The notes: generated by a model not told the origin, from the sequence alone. Counted from the first letter of the stretch, positions 15,667-25,349 are shown. The stretch is DNA of 54,469 nt from Bacillota bacterium (GCA_023415145.1 JAEZLW010000191.1:1-54469), one strand, 5' to 3'. Numbers and translations: made by a program.

Positions 15667-16422
15667 GATAAAGGTCATCATTGCACGGTAAAATGGTGAT
15701 AAAAGACCATTGGCAATCTGTTCATAAGGTGCTTGGCTCGTGCTTCGTCTGTGGTTCAGGTCCGTAATCCATCAGGAGGATAGGACACGGTTTTTATTGC
15801 CGCAAAATGCCCCCAAAGGCTATTCATTTTTTGTCCGCGTATACAATTCTAAACACCCTGCACAAATATGCACAAAGCATGTTGACATATTGCTCATAAA
15901 TCCGTACGCTATCTATATCAACCGCACCGTACAGAGGAATAACCGGGCTTTCAGGGAAGCTGCCGCACCAAGGCTCTGAAACACGTGCATGAAGCAATGC
16001 AATCGTGCATTCGCAGCGTACGTACCGCCAAAGGATGGGCCAGTCTCCCAAAGGAAAGGGCTACCGTAAGGGAAAGACCGTCAGAAGAAAAGGCCTTATT
16101 TTCATTTTCTTCTTTTGAACGGATGCACAAAAATCTGGGACGGTGCGGGCGCAGAGAATTCTGTTTCATAAAAACCAAGGGAAGGAGGCATAGGGCAACA
16201 CTTCTCAAGCAAAGTAGTTTGCCGCAGGAATGTACAATCATATGCCTAAAAGCGGTAAACAGCAATTTGCGGGGTCTCGCATACAGGGTGTTTTGAAAAG
16301 AAGTCATTACTGTATGGCAGTAGTTCCGCAGCAGCATCGTCCGGCATGGGCATGCTGACACAGACAAAGCGACGGAGAAAGAAAAGCTCACCACAAATCA
16401 TTTAATACAAGGGAGGTACACC
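15667..16422. other. 760-bp gene-free region upstream of the second sugar operon
   Basis: No open frame here has a ribosome binding site with credible protein sequence. The region holds a moderate promoter at 15882-15910 and several short palindromes, such as TGCAT/ATGCA near 15987-16002 and GTACGTAC near 16019-16026. A strong GGGAGGT site lies before the ATG at 16423. If the promoter at 15882 is used, the leader would be about 500 nt. I do not recognise a known riboswitch in it. Confidence 0.5.
15882..15910 (+). promoter_or_regulatory. Candidate promoter of the second sugar operon
   Basis: A perfect TTGACA (15882-15887) is followed after 17 bp by TACGCT (15905-15910), a weak -10. A strong -35 with a poor -10 would suit a promoter that needs an activator such as the AraC-type protein encoded at 19933. 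Confidence 0.4.
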
Positions 16423-18021
16423 ATGAAGAAAAACCTGAAACTGGCTGCACTGGTTCTGGCAGCAATCATGATGATGACTACGTCCGCAATGGCTTTCGAC
16501 TGGGACACGGCTACCGGCGTTGAATTCCCGCTGAAGGAAAGCGCGGAATACACCTACATGATCCCGGAAAACCCCAACTACAAGCTCATCCAGGACGGAG
16601 AAATCATGGAATACTTTAGGGAGAAGACCGGTATCCGTATTGTATTCCAGCCCGTCCCCAACGAGAATTACAACGAAAAGTACAATATCACCATGGGCTC
16701 AGGCAACCTCCCAGACATCGTCACTCCACGCCAGGCCTACATGTATGGCCCGCAGGGCATGTTCCTGAACCTCGCCGACTATTCCGAGTACACCCCCAAC
16801 TTCAACAAGCTCCTGGAAGAGCATCCGGAGTACAAGTCCTCCTTCGTTTGCAACGATGGCGGCATCTATCACATGGCAACGGTGATGGAAGACCCCATCA
16901 GCCGGATTCAGTACTGCATCATGTATCGGGAGGACATCATCCAGGAACTTGGCATGGAGGTTCCCTCTGATGAAGAAGGCTGGTACAACCTGCTCAAGGC
17001 TGTGAAGCAAGCCTATCCGGACATGGTTCCCTTCTGCTTCCCCAAGGACGACTGGCGTTTTTCCGTCGCCTTTGCCGGCTATTACCTCAACGACAACATG
17101 CGCTATGACTTTGACACCGGAAAATGGGTATACAGCCCAGCTACCGAGAATTACAAGGCAGCTTTGACTTTTGCGAACAAGCTGTATACGGAAGGTTTGC
17201 TGGATCAGGAATTCCTGTCCCTGACCAAGAACGACATGGACCAGAAATTCTACTCCGGCCAGCTCTTTGCCGGCATCACCCACAACTGGGGCGGCTCCAG
17301 CGCCGGTATGAACAAGAAGCTGCGCGAATCCGGGGATGAAAAAATCTGGCTTGGCGAGACTGCTCCCTGGGGCACGCCATTCGGGCAAAGATTCATCCCT
17401 TCATCCACGCCTGTCTATGGGTACGATGATAATCGCGCCATTGCGTTCTCAGCCAATATCAAAAATCCGGAAGCAGTTATAGCTTATTTCGATTACGTTT
17501 GCTACTCGCAGGAAGGTGCTTTGACGCAGGCATACGGCATCGAAGGCAAGCATTGGACCATGACAGAGTATGGCCCTGACTACCTGGGTGATCAGGTGCA
17601 GATGGCATTGAACGGAGAATCCTCTTACACCGTGCTGGGCGGCTCCGATCGCTTCCCGCGCATCACTGCCGCCAACATCTGGTACAAGGATGCTTTCAAA
17701 ACGTACAACGAAACGGTTCTTGCCACGGACATTTACTCCCAGCACAGAAAAGCCATGCTGGACAAGCTGGGCCCGTTTGTTGATTCCCGTTTTGCCCCGA
17801 ACATGATCCTGTTCATGGATGCGGATCAGCTTGAGCGTGTCAGCGAGCTGAAAACCCTGCTCAATACCATCTTCTTTGAATACCGCACCGCTCTGATCAC
17901 CGGCCGCCGTCCCATGAGCGATTGGGATGAGATGGTTGCACAGCTCAAGAGCAGCGGTTATGAGGAACTGGTCGAGATCTACAACACCGCCCAGGCTGCT
18001 TTTGACGCCATCAACAAGTAA
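16423..18021 (+). CDS. Extracellular solute-binding protein of an LplB/LplC-type sugar ABC system
   Basis: A 532-aa binding protein of the large type (LipO/YtcQ-like) that serves complex saccharides. The signal peptide (residues 1-24) ends in AMA, and no lipobox cysteine is present. The mature protein starts with a short acidic segment, then the typical EYFREKTGIRI and GSGNLPDIV motifs. It is 100-plus residues longer than the binding protein at 2264, as expected for this class. An 11-bp hairpin separates it from the permease gene. With the two permeases and the three hydrolase-like proteins downstream it forms one operon. Substrate unknown. Confidence 0.9.
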   Translation: MKKNLKLAALVLAAIMMMTTSAMAFDWDTATGVEFPLKESAEYTYMIPENPNYKLIQDGEIMEYFREKTGIRIVFQPVPNENYNEKYNITMGSGNLPDIVTPRQAYMYGPQGMFLNLADYSEYTPNFNKLLEEHPEYKSSFVCNDGGIYHMATVMEDPISRIQYCIMYREDIIQELGMEVPSDEEGWYNLLKAVKQAYPDMVPFCFPKDDWRFSVAFAGYYLNDNMRYDFDTGKWVYSPATENYKAALTFANKLYTEGLLDQEFLSLTKNDMDQKFYSGQLFAGITHNWGGSSAGMNKKLRESGDEKIWLGETAPWGTPFGQRFIPSSTPVYGYDDNRAIAFSANIKNPEAVIAYFDYVCYSQEGALTQAYGIEGKHWTMTEYGPDYLGDQVQMALNGESSYTVLGGSDRFPRITAANIWYKDAFKTYNETVLATDIYSQHRKAMLDKLGPFVDSRFAPNMILFMDADQLERVSELKTLLNTIFFEYRTALITGRRPMSDWDEMVAQLKSSGYEELVEIYNTAQAAFDAINK

Positions 18022-18034
18022 AAGCATCGGGTGA

Positions 18035-18060
18035 CTCGGGGGGAGACATCTCTCCCCGGG
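18035..18060 (+). other. Intercistronic hairpin after the second binding-protein gene
   Basis: An 11-bp stem with two G-U pairs and a 4-nt loop (ACAT) lies 13 nt after the stop and just before the permease ribosome binding site. It has no U-run, so mRNA stabilisation or partial attenuation is more likely than full termination. Confidence 0.65.
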
Positions 18061-18087
18061 CACCTGTCCTTTGGAAGGAAGTTTGCC

Positions 18088-19023
18088 ATGACCACACTGC
18101 CCCGGTCCCAAACACGGTTTCAAAGGGCTTTACGCAGAGCGATGGATAACAAGGTGCTTCTGCTGATGTTCCTGCCGGGCCTTCTGTATTACATCATATT
18201 CAGGTATGTGCCGATGTACGGCGTCATTATTGCTTTCAAGAAGTATAATATCATGAAAGGCATTATGGACAGCCCTTGGGTCGGCCTGAAGTATTTTGAG
18301 CAATTCTTCAACGATATTTTTGCCTTGCGGCTTATCAGAAACACCTTTCTATTAAGCGTCCTGAACCTGATTTTCACCTTTCCCGTGCCCATACTGCTTG
18401 CGATTCTGCTCAATGAACTCAGAAACCAGAAATTCAAAAAGCTGGTGCAAACCTCCGTATACCTGCCCCACTTTATATCCCAGGTGGTGGTCGTTGGGCT
18501 GATGGTCAATATTCTGTCGCCCGGCAATGGCATCGTCAACCATATCATCCAATCCCTCGGGGGTTCGCCTGTCTACTTTATGGCGGAGGCGGATTGGTTC
18601 CGGCCATTGTACATCCTGTCCAACATCTGGAAGGACAGCGGCTGGGGTGCGATCATATATATAGCGGCGCTTGTGGGCATCAATCCCGAATTGTATGAAG
18701 CCGCTTACGCGGAGGGCGCGAACAGGTTTCAGCGCATCATTCACATCTCCTTGCCGGGCATTGTGCCCACACTGTCCATCATGCTGATTTTAAGAATGGG
18801 TACCATGCTTTCGGTGGGCTACGAGAAAATCATACTGATGTATTCTTCCGCAACCTATGAAACGGCGGATGTTCTTTCCACGTATGTTTATCGGCAGGGC
18901 CTGACGAACATGAATTACAGCTATGCCACGGCTGTGGATCTGATGAACAATGTCATCAACATGATTCTTTTGGTCAGCGCGAACAAATTCAGCCGCTCTG
19001 TTTCTGAAAACAGCCTGTGGTAA
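18088..19023 (+). CDS. Sugar ABC transporter permease (LplB type)
   Basis: A 311-aa permease. The start at 18088 has GGAAGGAA 7 nt upstream; the open frame extends to 18031 but that part overlaps the intercistronic hairpin. Six hydrophobic segments are apparent. The EAA loop ELYEAAYAEGANRFQRIIHI, followed by LP, lies near residues 213-235. The early motifs YYIIFRYVPMYG and IIAFKKYN are diagnostic of LplB/YteP proteins, which import pectin- or xylan-derived oligosaccharides with the large binding proteins. Its gene is followed after 11 nt by the LplC-type partner. No ATPase gene accompanies it. Confidence 0.92.
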   Translation: MTTLPRSQTRFQRALRRAMDNKVLLLMFLPGLLYYIIFRYVPMYGVIIAFKKYNIMKGIMDSPWVGLKYFEQFFNDIFALRLIRNTFLLSVLNLIFTFPVPILLAILLNELRNQKFKKLVQTSVYLPHFISQVVVVGLMVNILSPGNGIVNHIIQSLGGSPVYFMAEADWFRPLYILSNIWKDSGWGAIIYIAALVGINPELYEAAYAEGANRFQRIIHISLPGIVPTLSIMLILRMGTMLSVGYEKIILMYSSATYETADVLSTYVYRQGLTNMNYSYATAVDLMNNVINMILLVSANKFSRSVSENSLW

Positions 19024-19034
19024 GGAGGAGAAGT

Positions 19035-19916
19035 ATGGACAGAAAAGCGAATTGGTTTGACGTGGCAAATACCTGCTTTATGGTGGTGCTGATCGCCATC
19101 ACCTTCCTTCCATTTATGCACGTGGCGGCACAGTCGCTCAGCGGGAACGGTCCCGTCATGCGCGGTGAGGTTTCCATCTGGCCGCTGGAGTGGTCCATCC
19201 TGTCCTATCAAAAAGTATTGAGCGATGGTGAAGTGTTGCAATCCTATGCAAACACCCTCCTGTATACAACAGTGGGAACTGCCATCAATATTGCATTGAC
19301 GGCCGTAACCGCATACGCGCTGGCCAGCAAGCACATGCCGCTTCGCCGCATTTTCACATTCATGATCACCTTCACCATGATGTTCAGCGGCGGCATGATC
19401 CCCTCCTATCTGATTGTGAACAGACTGGGCTTTATCGACAAGATCTGGGCCATGGTCATCCCGGGGGCGATCAATACATGGAATCTGCTGGTCATGCGGA
19501 CATTCTTCATGAGCGTACCGGAAAACCTCACAGAAGCCGCCATGGTGGACGGTGCTGGGGAGTTGCGTGTATTTTGGCAAATATATATCCCGCTTTCCAT
19601 GGCTTCCCTCATGGCCATTACCCTATTCTACGCCGTCGGACACTGGAACAGCTATTTCCACGCGCTGATCTACCTAAACAGCCCCGCCAAATATCCGCTT
19701 CAGATTATCCTGCGCAAGATTGTCATCCAGGGCATCGTTTCTCTGGAGGAGTTTTCCGGCGATGCCGCGCTTGGGACAAATGTTTCCTTCAACCAGATGA
19801 CACAGAACATCAAGTACACGGTGATCATGGTAGCCGTGCTGCCAATACTGATTGTCTATCCGTTTGTGCAGAAGTATTTTGTCAAAGGTGTCATGATCGG
19901 CGCAATCAAAGGATGA
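19035..19916 (+). CDS. Sugar ABC transporter permease (LplC type)
   Basis: A 293-aa permease. AAGGAGGAG lies just before the ATG at 19035, which is therefore preferred over an upstream ATG at 19017. The family motifs are FMHVAAQSLS near the N-terminus, FSGGMIPSYL, the EAA loop NLTEAAMVDGAGELRVFWQI and the C-terminal QKYFVKGVMIGAIKG. It forms the channel with the LplB-type subunit. The regulator gene follows after 16 nt, so sensing and uptake are co-transcribed. Confidence 0.92.
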   Translation: MDRKANWFDVANTCFMVVLIAITFLPFMHVAAQSLSGNGPVMRGEVSIWPLEWSILSYQKVLSDGEVLQSYANTLLYTTVGTAINIALTAVTAYALASKHMPLRRIFTFMITFTMMFSGGMIPSYLIVNRLGFIDKIWAMVIPGAINTWNLLVMRTFFMSVPENLTEAAMVDGAGELRVFWQIYIPLSMASLMAITLFYAVGHWNSYFHALIYLNSPAKYPLQIILRKIVIQGIVSLEEFSGDAALGTNVSFNQMTQNIKYTVIMVAVLPILIVYPFVQKYFVKGVMIGAIKG

Positions 19917-19932
19917 CAAAGGGGTTATTAAT

Positions 19933-22218
19933 ATGCTGCATTTGCGCAAACCGAGGATGATGACCGACCGGGCATGGGTTATGATGTTTTTTAGCCTTCT
20001 GCTGGTTATCCTTGTGCCAACCTGTTTTTTGATCATTGTCAACAGCAGCAATCTTCAAAGCAACGTGGAGCAGCGCGAGAAGGATACCCAAATGGCACTT
20101 CTTGAAAAGACGGCCAATTCCTTTGACCGCGACTTGAACGCGCTTTGCAATGATCTGATATTGCTGGGCGCTGAAAGTGATCTGATCAGGATTGCCCTTG
20201 CCAAGGATATCGACGTTGAGCAGCATGAACGACTGATAAGAGTCCTTAAGCGGATCAACTCCATCACCTATACCCATAACATTGCCGAACAGGTCAATAT
20301 CTACCTGAAACAGCCAAATAAAGTCTATTACGCGGGCAACCACGACGTCCGGCAATTTGTCCGGCAATATGCATCCCCAGGTGACGAGGAGCAGTTTTTG
20401 ATACGGTCATACAACATATCCTTGTCTCCTGTGGGCGGTTCGGGCAGTAATCCGCCGGAAATTTTACTGGCCCATTCCATCCCCCTTGGCGGTATATCAT
20501 CATCTGTTCCAAATGTTCAGGGATTTGTCCTTATCTCCCAAAGCGAAATGCGGTACGCATTATCCAATGCCAGCCTCTACAAAGAGAGCCTTGCCGCCAT
20601 GGTCAATGAAAAGGGTGAATTGCTCAGCCATATCGGTGACCGGGACCTGATCGCATCCCTGGCAACTATGGCAGCGAGCAAGGAAGCAGATTCCGGGCAG
20701 ATCCGCCTTGATGGCAAATCGTTCTGGTATGTCAGGTATCGCGGCCTGGCCAATATCACCTACCTGACGGCCACGCCTACGGAGGTAGTCTTTGTTGATC
20801 TTACCAAGCTGTCCAATCAGTTGCTGGCCATGCTCTGCATGGTGATTGCGCTGGGAACACTGACAGCTTACCTGCTGAGCAAGGTTTACAACCGCCCCAT
20901 CAAGCAGCTGTTCACCTTGATTAAAAGCAAGAAGCGTGATGGCGTACCGGTTATAAACCGTATCAACTACATTCAAAACGAGCTTACAGGCCTATACAAT
21001 GAAAACGATGATCTGAAAAAAACCATTTCTCAAACCCGAATGGAGGCAGAACGCGAAAGGCTTTTATACCGCCTGCTGATGGGGCTGTCCACATTCGAAT
21101 CCCTCCCGATTATGCAGGGCATTCATCCCCCGTTTATGGCCATATGCTTTCGCCAGGAATACAGTGTGGAAAACGTGGTACACTACGCATCCCATGCCAG
21201 TATCTGGCCTGCCCTGAAGCAATATGCATCCCAGAACCATTTCCTCTGCGTGCAGCTGACATCCAGCGTGCTGGTCATGGCCTGCAGCGATATGGATCAG
21301 GCCAAGGCTATCATCGCCATGGCGCAAAAGCTCATCAAACCGTATCTTGAAGTCACGCGCATCAGGATTGGCGTAGGCAGCATCATGGATGATCCAGAAA
21401 AGATCAACGTTTCCTACCGCCAAGCCATGGATATGCTGGACTACCGCGGTGAAGAGCGCAACATGCATGTCTGCTATTATGATGACATCGTGCAGCGCAG
21501 TGCTGAACTGCATTACCCTGTAGATCGCGAAAACCAGATCATCAATCTTCTGGTAGCGGGGAACGGGCGTGAAGCCATCTTGCATTTTGCGGATGTCTAT
21601 CAGGGCAATGCGGAGCGCGGCATCTCCGATCCCATGCGCAATGCGCTGTGCAGGGAGTTTGCTTTGACACTGCTTCGGGCAACCAATGCCATCGGTGCTT
21701 TGAGCCCGGTAGCACCGGAGATCTATCAGGAGGTAAAGCAGTACGTTTTGTTGGATTGCGGCGCTGTGGGACATAAGCAATACCTGGAAGGCATGTATCG
21801 TCTGTGCGGGACGCTGGCGGATTTCGTCAACATGCGCTCCAGAGACCAGCAAATGATCGTTCAGGTGCGTGACTACATCCGTGAGCATATCGGAGAGGAT
21901 ATTTCACTGGAGAATATCGCCACGCGTTTTGGCTATGCACCGGCCTATTTCAGCCGGTACTTCAAAAAGAACCTTGGCGTGAACCCAAAGGAATACATCA
22001 CACGAGAACGCATGCAGATAGCCAAAGGGTTACTCATCCATTCGGCGGACGAGATACAGAGCATTGCGCAGCGGGTAGGCTTTACCAATGCCAACAGCTT
22101 TGCCAGGACCTTCCGCCAGTATGAAGGCGTATCCCCTAGCATCTACCGCGACAAAAAAGGGCAGATCAAATGTGAGCCGGGAAGAAAAACACAGGAGGAT
22201 TATACCAGCCCTGATTGA
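19933..22218 (+). CDS. Membrane-anchored AraC family regulator (YesS-like)
   Basis: A 761-aa regulator. A transmembrane segment lies at about residues 16-37 and a second at about 290-312. The roughly 250 residues between them form an extracytoplasmic sensor domain. A cytoplasmic linker with a coiled-coil-like part (about 340-375) follows. The C-terminus carries two AraC helix-turn-helix units (about 640-745), including ENIATRFGYAPAYFSRYFKK and IAQRVGFTNANSFARTFRQY. Such proteins sense extracellular saccharides and activate neighbouring LplBC-type operons. Here the gene lies inside the operon, between the permeases and the hydrolases, so activation would be self-reinforcing. Confidence 0.9.
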   Translation: MLHLRKPRMMTDRAWVMMFFSLLLVILVPTCFLIIVNSSNLQSNVEQREKDTQMALLEKTANSFDRDLNALCNDLILLGAESDLIRIALAKDIDVEQHERLIRVLKRINSITYTHNIAEQVNIYLKQPNKVYYAGNHDVRQFVRQYASPGDEEQFLIRSYNISLSPVGGSGSNPPEILLAHSIPLGGISSSVPNVQGFVLISQSEMRYALSNASLYKESLAAMVNEKGELLSHIGDRDLIASLATMAASKEADSGQIRLDGKSFWYVRYRGLANITYLTATPTEVVFVDLTKLSNQLLAMLCMVIALGTLTAYLLSKVYNRPIKQLFTLIKSKKRDGVPVINRINYIQNELTGLYNENDDLKKTISQTRMEAERERLLYRLLMGLSTFESLPIMQGIHPPFMAICFRQEYSVENVVHYASHASIWPALKQYASQNHFLCVQLTSSVLVMACSDMDQAKAIIAMAQKLIKPYLEVTRIRIGVGSIMDDPEKINVSYRQAMDMLDYRGEERNMHVCYYDDIVQRSAELHYPVDRENQIINLLVAGNGREAILHFADVYQGNAERGISDPMRNALCREFALTLLRATNAIGALSPVAPEIYQEVKQYVLLDCGAVGHKQYLEGMYRLCGTLADFVNMRSRDQQMIVQVRDYIREHIGEDISLENIATRFGYAPAYFSRYFKKNLGVNPKEYITRERMQIAKGLLIHSADEIQSIAQRVGFTNANSFARTFRQYEGVSPSIYRDKKGQIKCEPGRKTQEDYTSPD

Positions 22219-22300
22219 CCATGGCTTCCGGATTATGTGTAAAAGCCCACGGAAAGCCATCGCCATCCGGACTGATATAAAATGAAAGCGAGGTTAATGT

Positions 22301-23296
22301 ATGAGCAAAACCAAGGTTAGCATCCAAGGAGACCGGTTCTATCTGAACGGCAAAGTCCTGTATGAGGGAAAGTCCTGGGAAGGCCACCCCATGGATGGGC
22401 TTTTGATGAACTCCCGCATGGTGCAGGGCATTTTCGATGACCTGAACCCCGTTACCATGAGCCTGTTCCGCTACCCGGACACCAAAGTATGGGATCCTAA
22501 CCGGAATACGGATGCGTTTATCGCCGCCATGCCCAAGTGGTACGAAAAGGGTCTGCGTTGCTTTACGTTAAACATGCAGGGCGGCCAGCCGGGCGGCTTC
22601 GAGAATTGGTATCAAAACTACATGAACCGGGGCTATGAGGCGGACGGCAGCTTGAATCCCGGCTATATGTCCCGCCTGGAAAGGGTACTTGATGCTGCCG
22701 ACGAAATGGGCATGATCGTTATCCTGGGCTATTTCTACTGGGGACAGGATCAGCATCTTGCCAACCGCGAATATGTGGAAAATGCTGCAAAGAACCTGAC
22801 CCGTTGGCTTGTGGAGAAAGATTATACAAACGTACTGGTAGAAGTCTGCAATGAAAGCGATATCCCCGTTACGTCACACGGCATTCTGTATTACAGTCAG
22901 GTCCACCAATTGGTGGAAATGGTCAAAAAGGAATCCGGCGGTAAATTGGCTGTATCCGCCAGCCTGGTCGTTTATCCGGAGCAGACCAACGAACTTTTGG
23001 ATGTGTGTGACTACGTACTGTTCCACGGAAACCGTGTATACGACCCTAAACGGATTGCCGAGATCGGGCGGGCCATCCGTGGCAATCCCCATTACCGCGG
23101 GACTCCCATCGTCAACAATGAAGATAATCATTTCGATTTTGAACTGGATATCAACAACATGAAAGAGGCCGTCCGAAATGGTATCGGCTGGGGCTATTTC
23201 GATTGGGACGGCTATCAGAAGGTACCGGGCAGTTGGGAGATTGATACGCCGCTCAAGCATGGATTCTTCGATCTGTTGGAACAGATGGTAAAATGA
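22301..23296 (+). CDS. TIM-barrel glycoside hydrolase-like protein, tandem paralogue 1
   Basis: A 331-aa protein without a signal peptide, first of three tandem paralogues. The start (MSKTKVSIQGDRFYLNGK) resembles the strand that opens many clan GH-A enzymes. Strand-4 and strand-7 glutamates are placed as in retaining hydrolases: Glu185 in VEVCNESD and Glu274 in IVNNEDNHF. A glycine-rich NMQGGQPGGFENWYQ segment is fully conserved in all copies. The class matches cellulase-like GH5-type barrels in general, but I cannot assign a CAZy family. It presumably cuts an oligosaccharide imported by this operon's ABC system. Confidence 0.75.
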   Translation: MSKTKVSIQGDRFYLNGKVLYEGKSWEGHPMDGLLMNSRMVQGIFDDLNPVTMSLFRYPDTKVWDPNRNTDAFIAAMPKWYEKGLRCFTLNMQGGQPGGFENWYQNYMNRGYEADGSLNPGYMSRLERVLDAADEMGMIVILGYFYWGQDQHLANREYVENAAKNLTRWLVEKDYTNVLVEVCNESDIPVTSHGILYYSQVHQLVEMVKKESGGKLAVSASLVVYPEQTNELLDVCDYVLFHGNRVYDPKRIAEIGRAIRGNPHYRGTPIVNNEDNHFDFELDINNMKEAVRNGIGWGYFDWDGYQKVPGSWEIDTPLKHGFFDLLEQMVK

Positions 23297-23311
23297 GAGG
23301 GGGGCTAAACC

Positions 23312-24307
23312 ATGAGCAAAACCAGGGTCAGCATCCGGGGAGACCGGTTCTATCTGAATGATAAGGTCCTGTATGAGGGGAAGACCTGGAAAGGCCATTC
23401 CATGGAAGGGCTGTTGATGAACTCCCGTATGGTACAGGGAATTTTTGACGACCTGAACCCAATCACCATGAGCCTGTTCCGCTACCCGGACACCAAGGTA
23501 TGGGACCCGGACCGGAACACGAATGAATTCATTGCCGCCATGCCCAAATGGTACGAAAAGGGTCTGCGCTGCTTTACGCTAAACATGCAGGGAGGCCAGC
23601 CGGGCGGTTTTGAAAACTGGTATCAAAATTTCGTAAACCGTGGCTATGAAGCGGACGGAAGCCTGCATCCCGGTTATATGGCCCGCCTGAAAAGAGTGCT
23701 GGACGCCGCTGACGAGATGGGTATGATCGTCATCCTGGGTTACTTCTACTGGGGACAGGATCAGCATCTTGTGAACCGCGAATATGTGGAAAACGCAGCA
23801 AAGAACCTGACCCGCTGGCTTGTGGAAAAGGACTACACCAATGTATTGGTGGAAGTCTGCAACGAGAGCGATATCGCCACCACATCCCATGGCATCCTGT
23901 ATTACAATCATGTCCACAAGCTGGTGGAATCCATCAAAAAGGAAGCTGGGGGGAAGCTGGCCGTTTCCGTAAGCCTCGTCGTGCATCCAGAGCAGACCAA
24001 TGAGCTCTTGGATGTGTGTGACTTCGTTCTGATCCACGGCAATGGTATACACAACCCAATACGGATGGGGGAAATTGCAAGGGCCATCCGCAGCAATCCC
24101 CGCTACCGGGGAACACCGATCGTCAACAATGAGGACAATCATTTCGATTTTGAACTGGATATCAACAACATGAAAGAAGCTGTCCGAAACGGAATTGGCT
24201 GGGGATATTTCGATTGGTCAGGCTATCAGAAGGTGCCGGGCAGCTGGGAGATTGATACGCCGCTCAAGCATGGTTTCTTTGATTTGCTGGAACAGATGGT
24301 CAAATAA
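23312..24307 (+). CDS. TIM-barrel glycoside hydrolase-like protein, tandem paralogue 2
   Basis: A 331-aa paralogue of the preceding gene, starting 15 nt after it behind GAGAGGGGGG. By eye it differs from copy 1 at about 40 of 331 positions, with no gaps. The acid/base Glu185 and proposed nucleophile Glu274 and their surroundings are unchanged. Changes cluster in residues about 238-262 (between strands 6 and 7), a surface that could contact substrate. This suggests a recent duplication with diverging specificity rather than decay. The frame is intact. Confidence 0.75.
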   Translation: MSKTRVSIRGDRFYLNDKVLYEGKTWKGHSMEGLLMNSRMVQGIFDDLNPITMSLFRYPDTKVWDPDRNTNEFIAAMPKWYEKGLRCFTLNMQGGQPGGFENWYQNFVNRGYEADGSLHPGYMARLKRVLDAADEMGMIVILGYFYWGQDQHLVNREYVENAAKNLTRWLVEKDYTNVLVEVCNESDIATTSHGILYYNHVHKLVESIKKEAGGKLAVSVSLVVHPEQTNELLDVCDFVLIHGNGIHNPIRMGEIARAIRSNPRYRGTPIVNNEDNHFDFELDINNMKEAVRNGIGWGYFDWSGYQKVPGSWEIDTPLKHGFFDLLEQMVK

Positions 24308-24323
24308 CAGGGAGGATATGGCT

Positions 24324-25319
24324 ATGAGCAAGACAAAGGTTAGCATCAAAGGCAGCAAGTTTTATGTAAACGGCCTGGTCACAAATCAGGGAAAAACCTG
24401 GGAAGGCCACTCCATGGAAGGCCTGTTGATGAACTCCCGAATGGTACAGGGCATCTTTGACGATCTGAATCCCGTTACCATGAGCCTGTTCCGTTACCCG
24501 GACACCAGGATGTGGGACCCTGACCGGAACACGGATGAATTCCTTGCCGCCTTGCCCAAATGGCATGCCAAGGGACTGCAGGCCTTTACCCTCAACATGC
24601 AGGGCGGCCAGCCGGGCGGATTTGACAACTGGTATCAGAAGTTTGAAAACCGCGGCTACCGGGAAGACGGCAGCCTGGACTCAAAGTACATGGCACGCTT
24701 AAAGCGCGTACTGGATGCTGCGGATGAACTTGGTATGGTGGTTATGCTTGGCTACTTCTACTGGGGGCAGGATCAAACCCTCGCAAACCGCGAATATGTG
24801 CTTCGTGCCGCCCGTGACCTGACACATTGGCTCGTTGACATGGATTACACCAATGTATTGGTGGAAGTCTGCAACGAAAGCGACGTTCCGGTCACGTCCC
24901 ATGATATCCTGTACTATACGTATGTTGATAAAATGATCAGCCTGGTGAAAAAGGAGAGCGGCGGCAAGCTGCTTGTTTCCGCCAGCCTGGCCATCCATCT
25001 TGTGCCCACGGACGCCATGCTGGACAACTGTGATTACGTGCTTTTCCACGGAAACGAAGTTCATGATCCGCAGCAAATCGCCAAAGTCGCAAGGGCAATT
25101 CGTGAAAACCCCCACTACAAGGGCAGCCCCATCATCGTCAACGAAGACGACCATTTCGACTTTGAGGCTGATATTAATAATATGAAGGAATGCGTGCGCA
25201 ACAACGTTTCCTGGGGGTACTTCGACTGGCCAGGCTATCAAAAGGTGCCGGTCAGCTGGGAAATCGATACGCCCAGAAAAAATGCCTTCTTTGACCTGCT
25301 GGAAGAAATGGTCAAATAA
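24324..25319 (+). CDS. TIM-barrel glycoside hydrolase-like protein, tandem paralogue 3
   Basis: The third and most divergent 331-aa copy. The start at 24324 is chosen because GGAGG lies 8 nt upstream and the protein then aligns end to end with the other two. The ATG at 24318 is too close to that site, and the open frame upstream to 24195 shadows copy 2. Both candidate catalytic glutamates are kept (VEVCNESD, IIVNEDDHF), but the second motif changes from NNEDNH to VNEDDH. It ends the operon; a hairpin lies 30 nt downstream. Confidence 0.75.
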   Translation: MSKTKVSIKGSKFYVNGLVTNQGKTWEGHSMEGLLMNSRMVQGIFDDLNPVTMSLFRYPDTRMWDPDRNTDEFLAALPKWHAKGLQAFTLNMQGGQPGGFDNWYQKFENRGYREDGSLDSKYMARLKRVLDAADELGMVVMLGYFYWGQDQTLANREYVLRAARDLTHWLVDMDYTNVLVEVCNESDVPVTSHDILYYTYVDKMISLVKKESGGKLLVSASLAIHLVPTDAMLDNCDYVLFHGNEVHDPQQIAKVARAIRENPHYKGSPIIVNEDDHFDFEADINNMKECVRNNVSWGYFDWPGYQKVPVSWEIDTPRKNAFFDLLEEMVK

Positions 25320-25349
25320 AAAGGTTGTATCCCCTATGCCATGTCAAAT

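Noticed and set aside
15985..16296. 103-aa open frame upstream of the second sugar operon
   Set aside because: No ribosome binding site, low-complexity Arg/Ser/Glu-rich translation and no family resemblance; treated as non-coding.
22301..25319. Triplicated hydrolase genes as an assembly artefact
   Set aside because: The copies differ throughout, have different spacers and ribosome binding sites, and all keep open frames, so true duplication is more likely.
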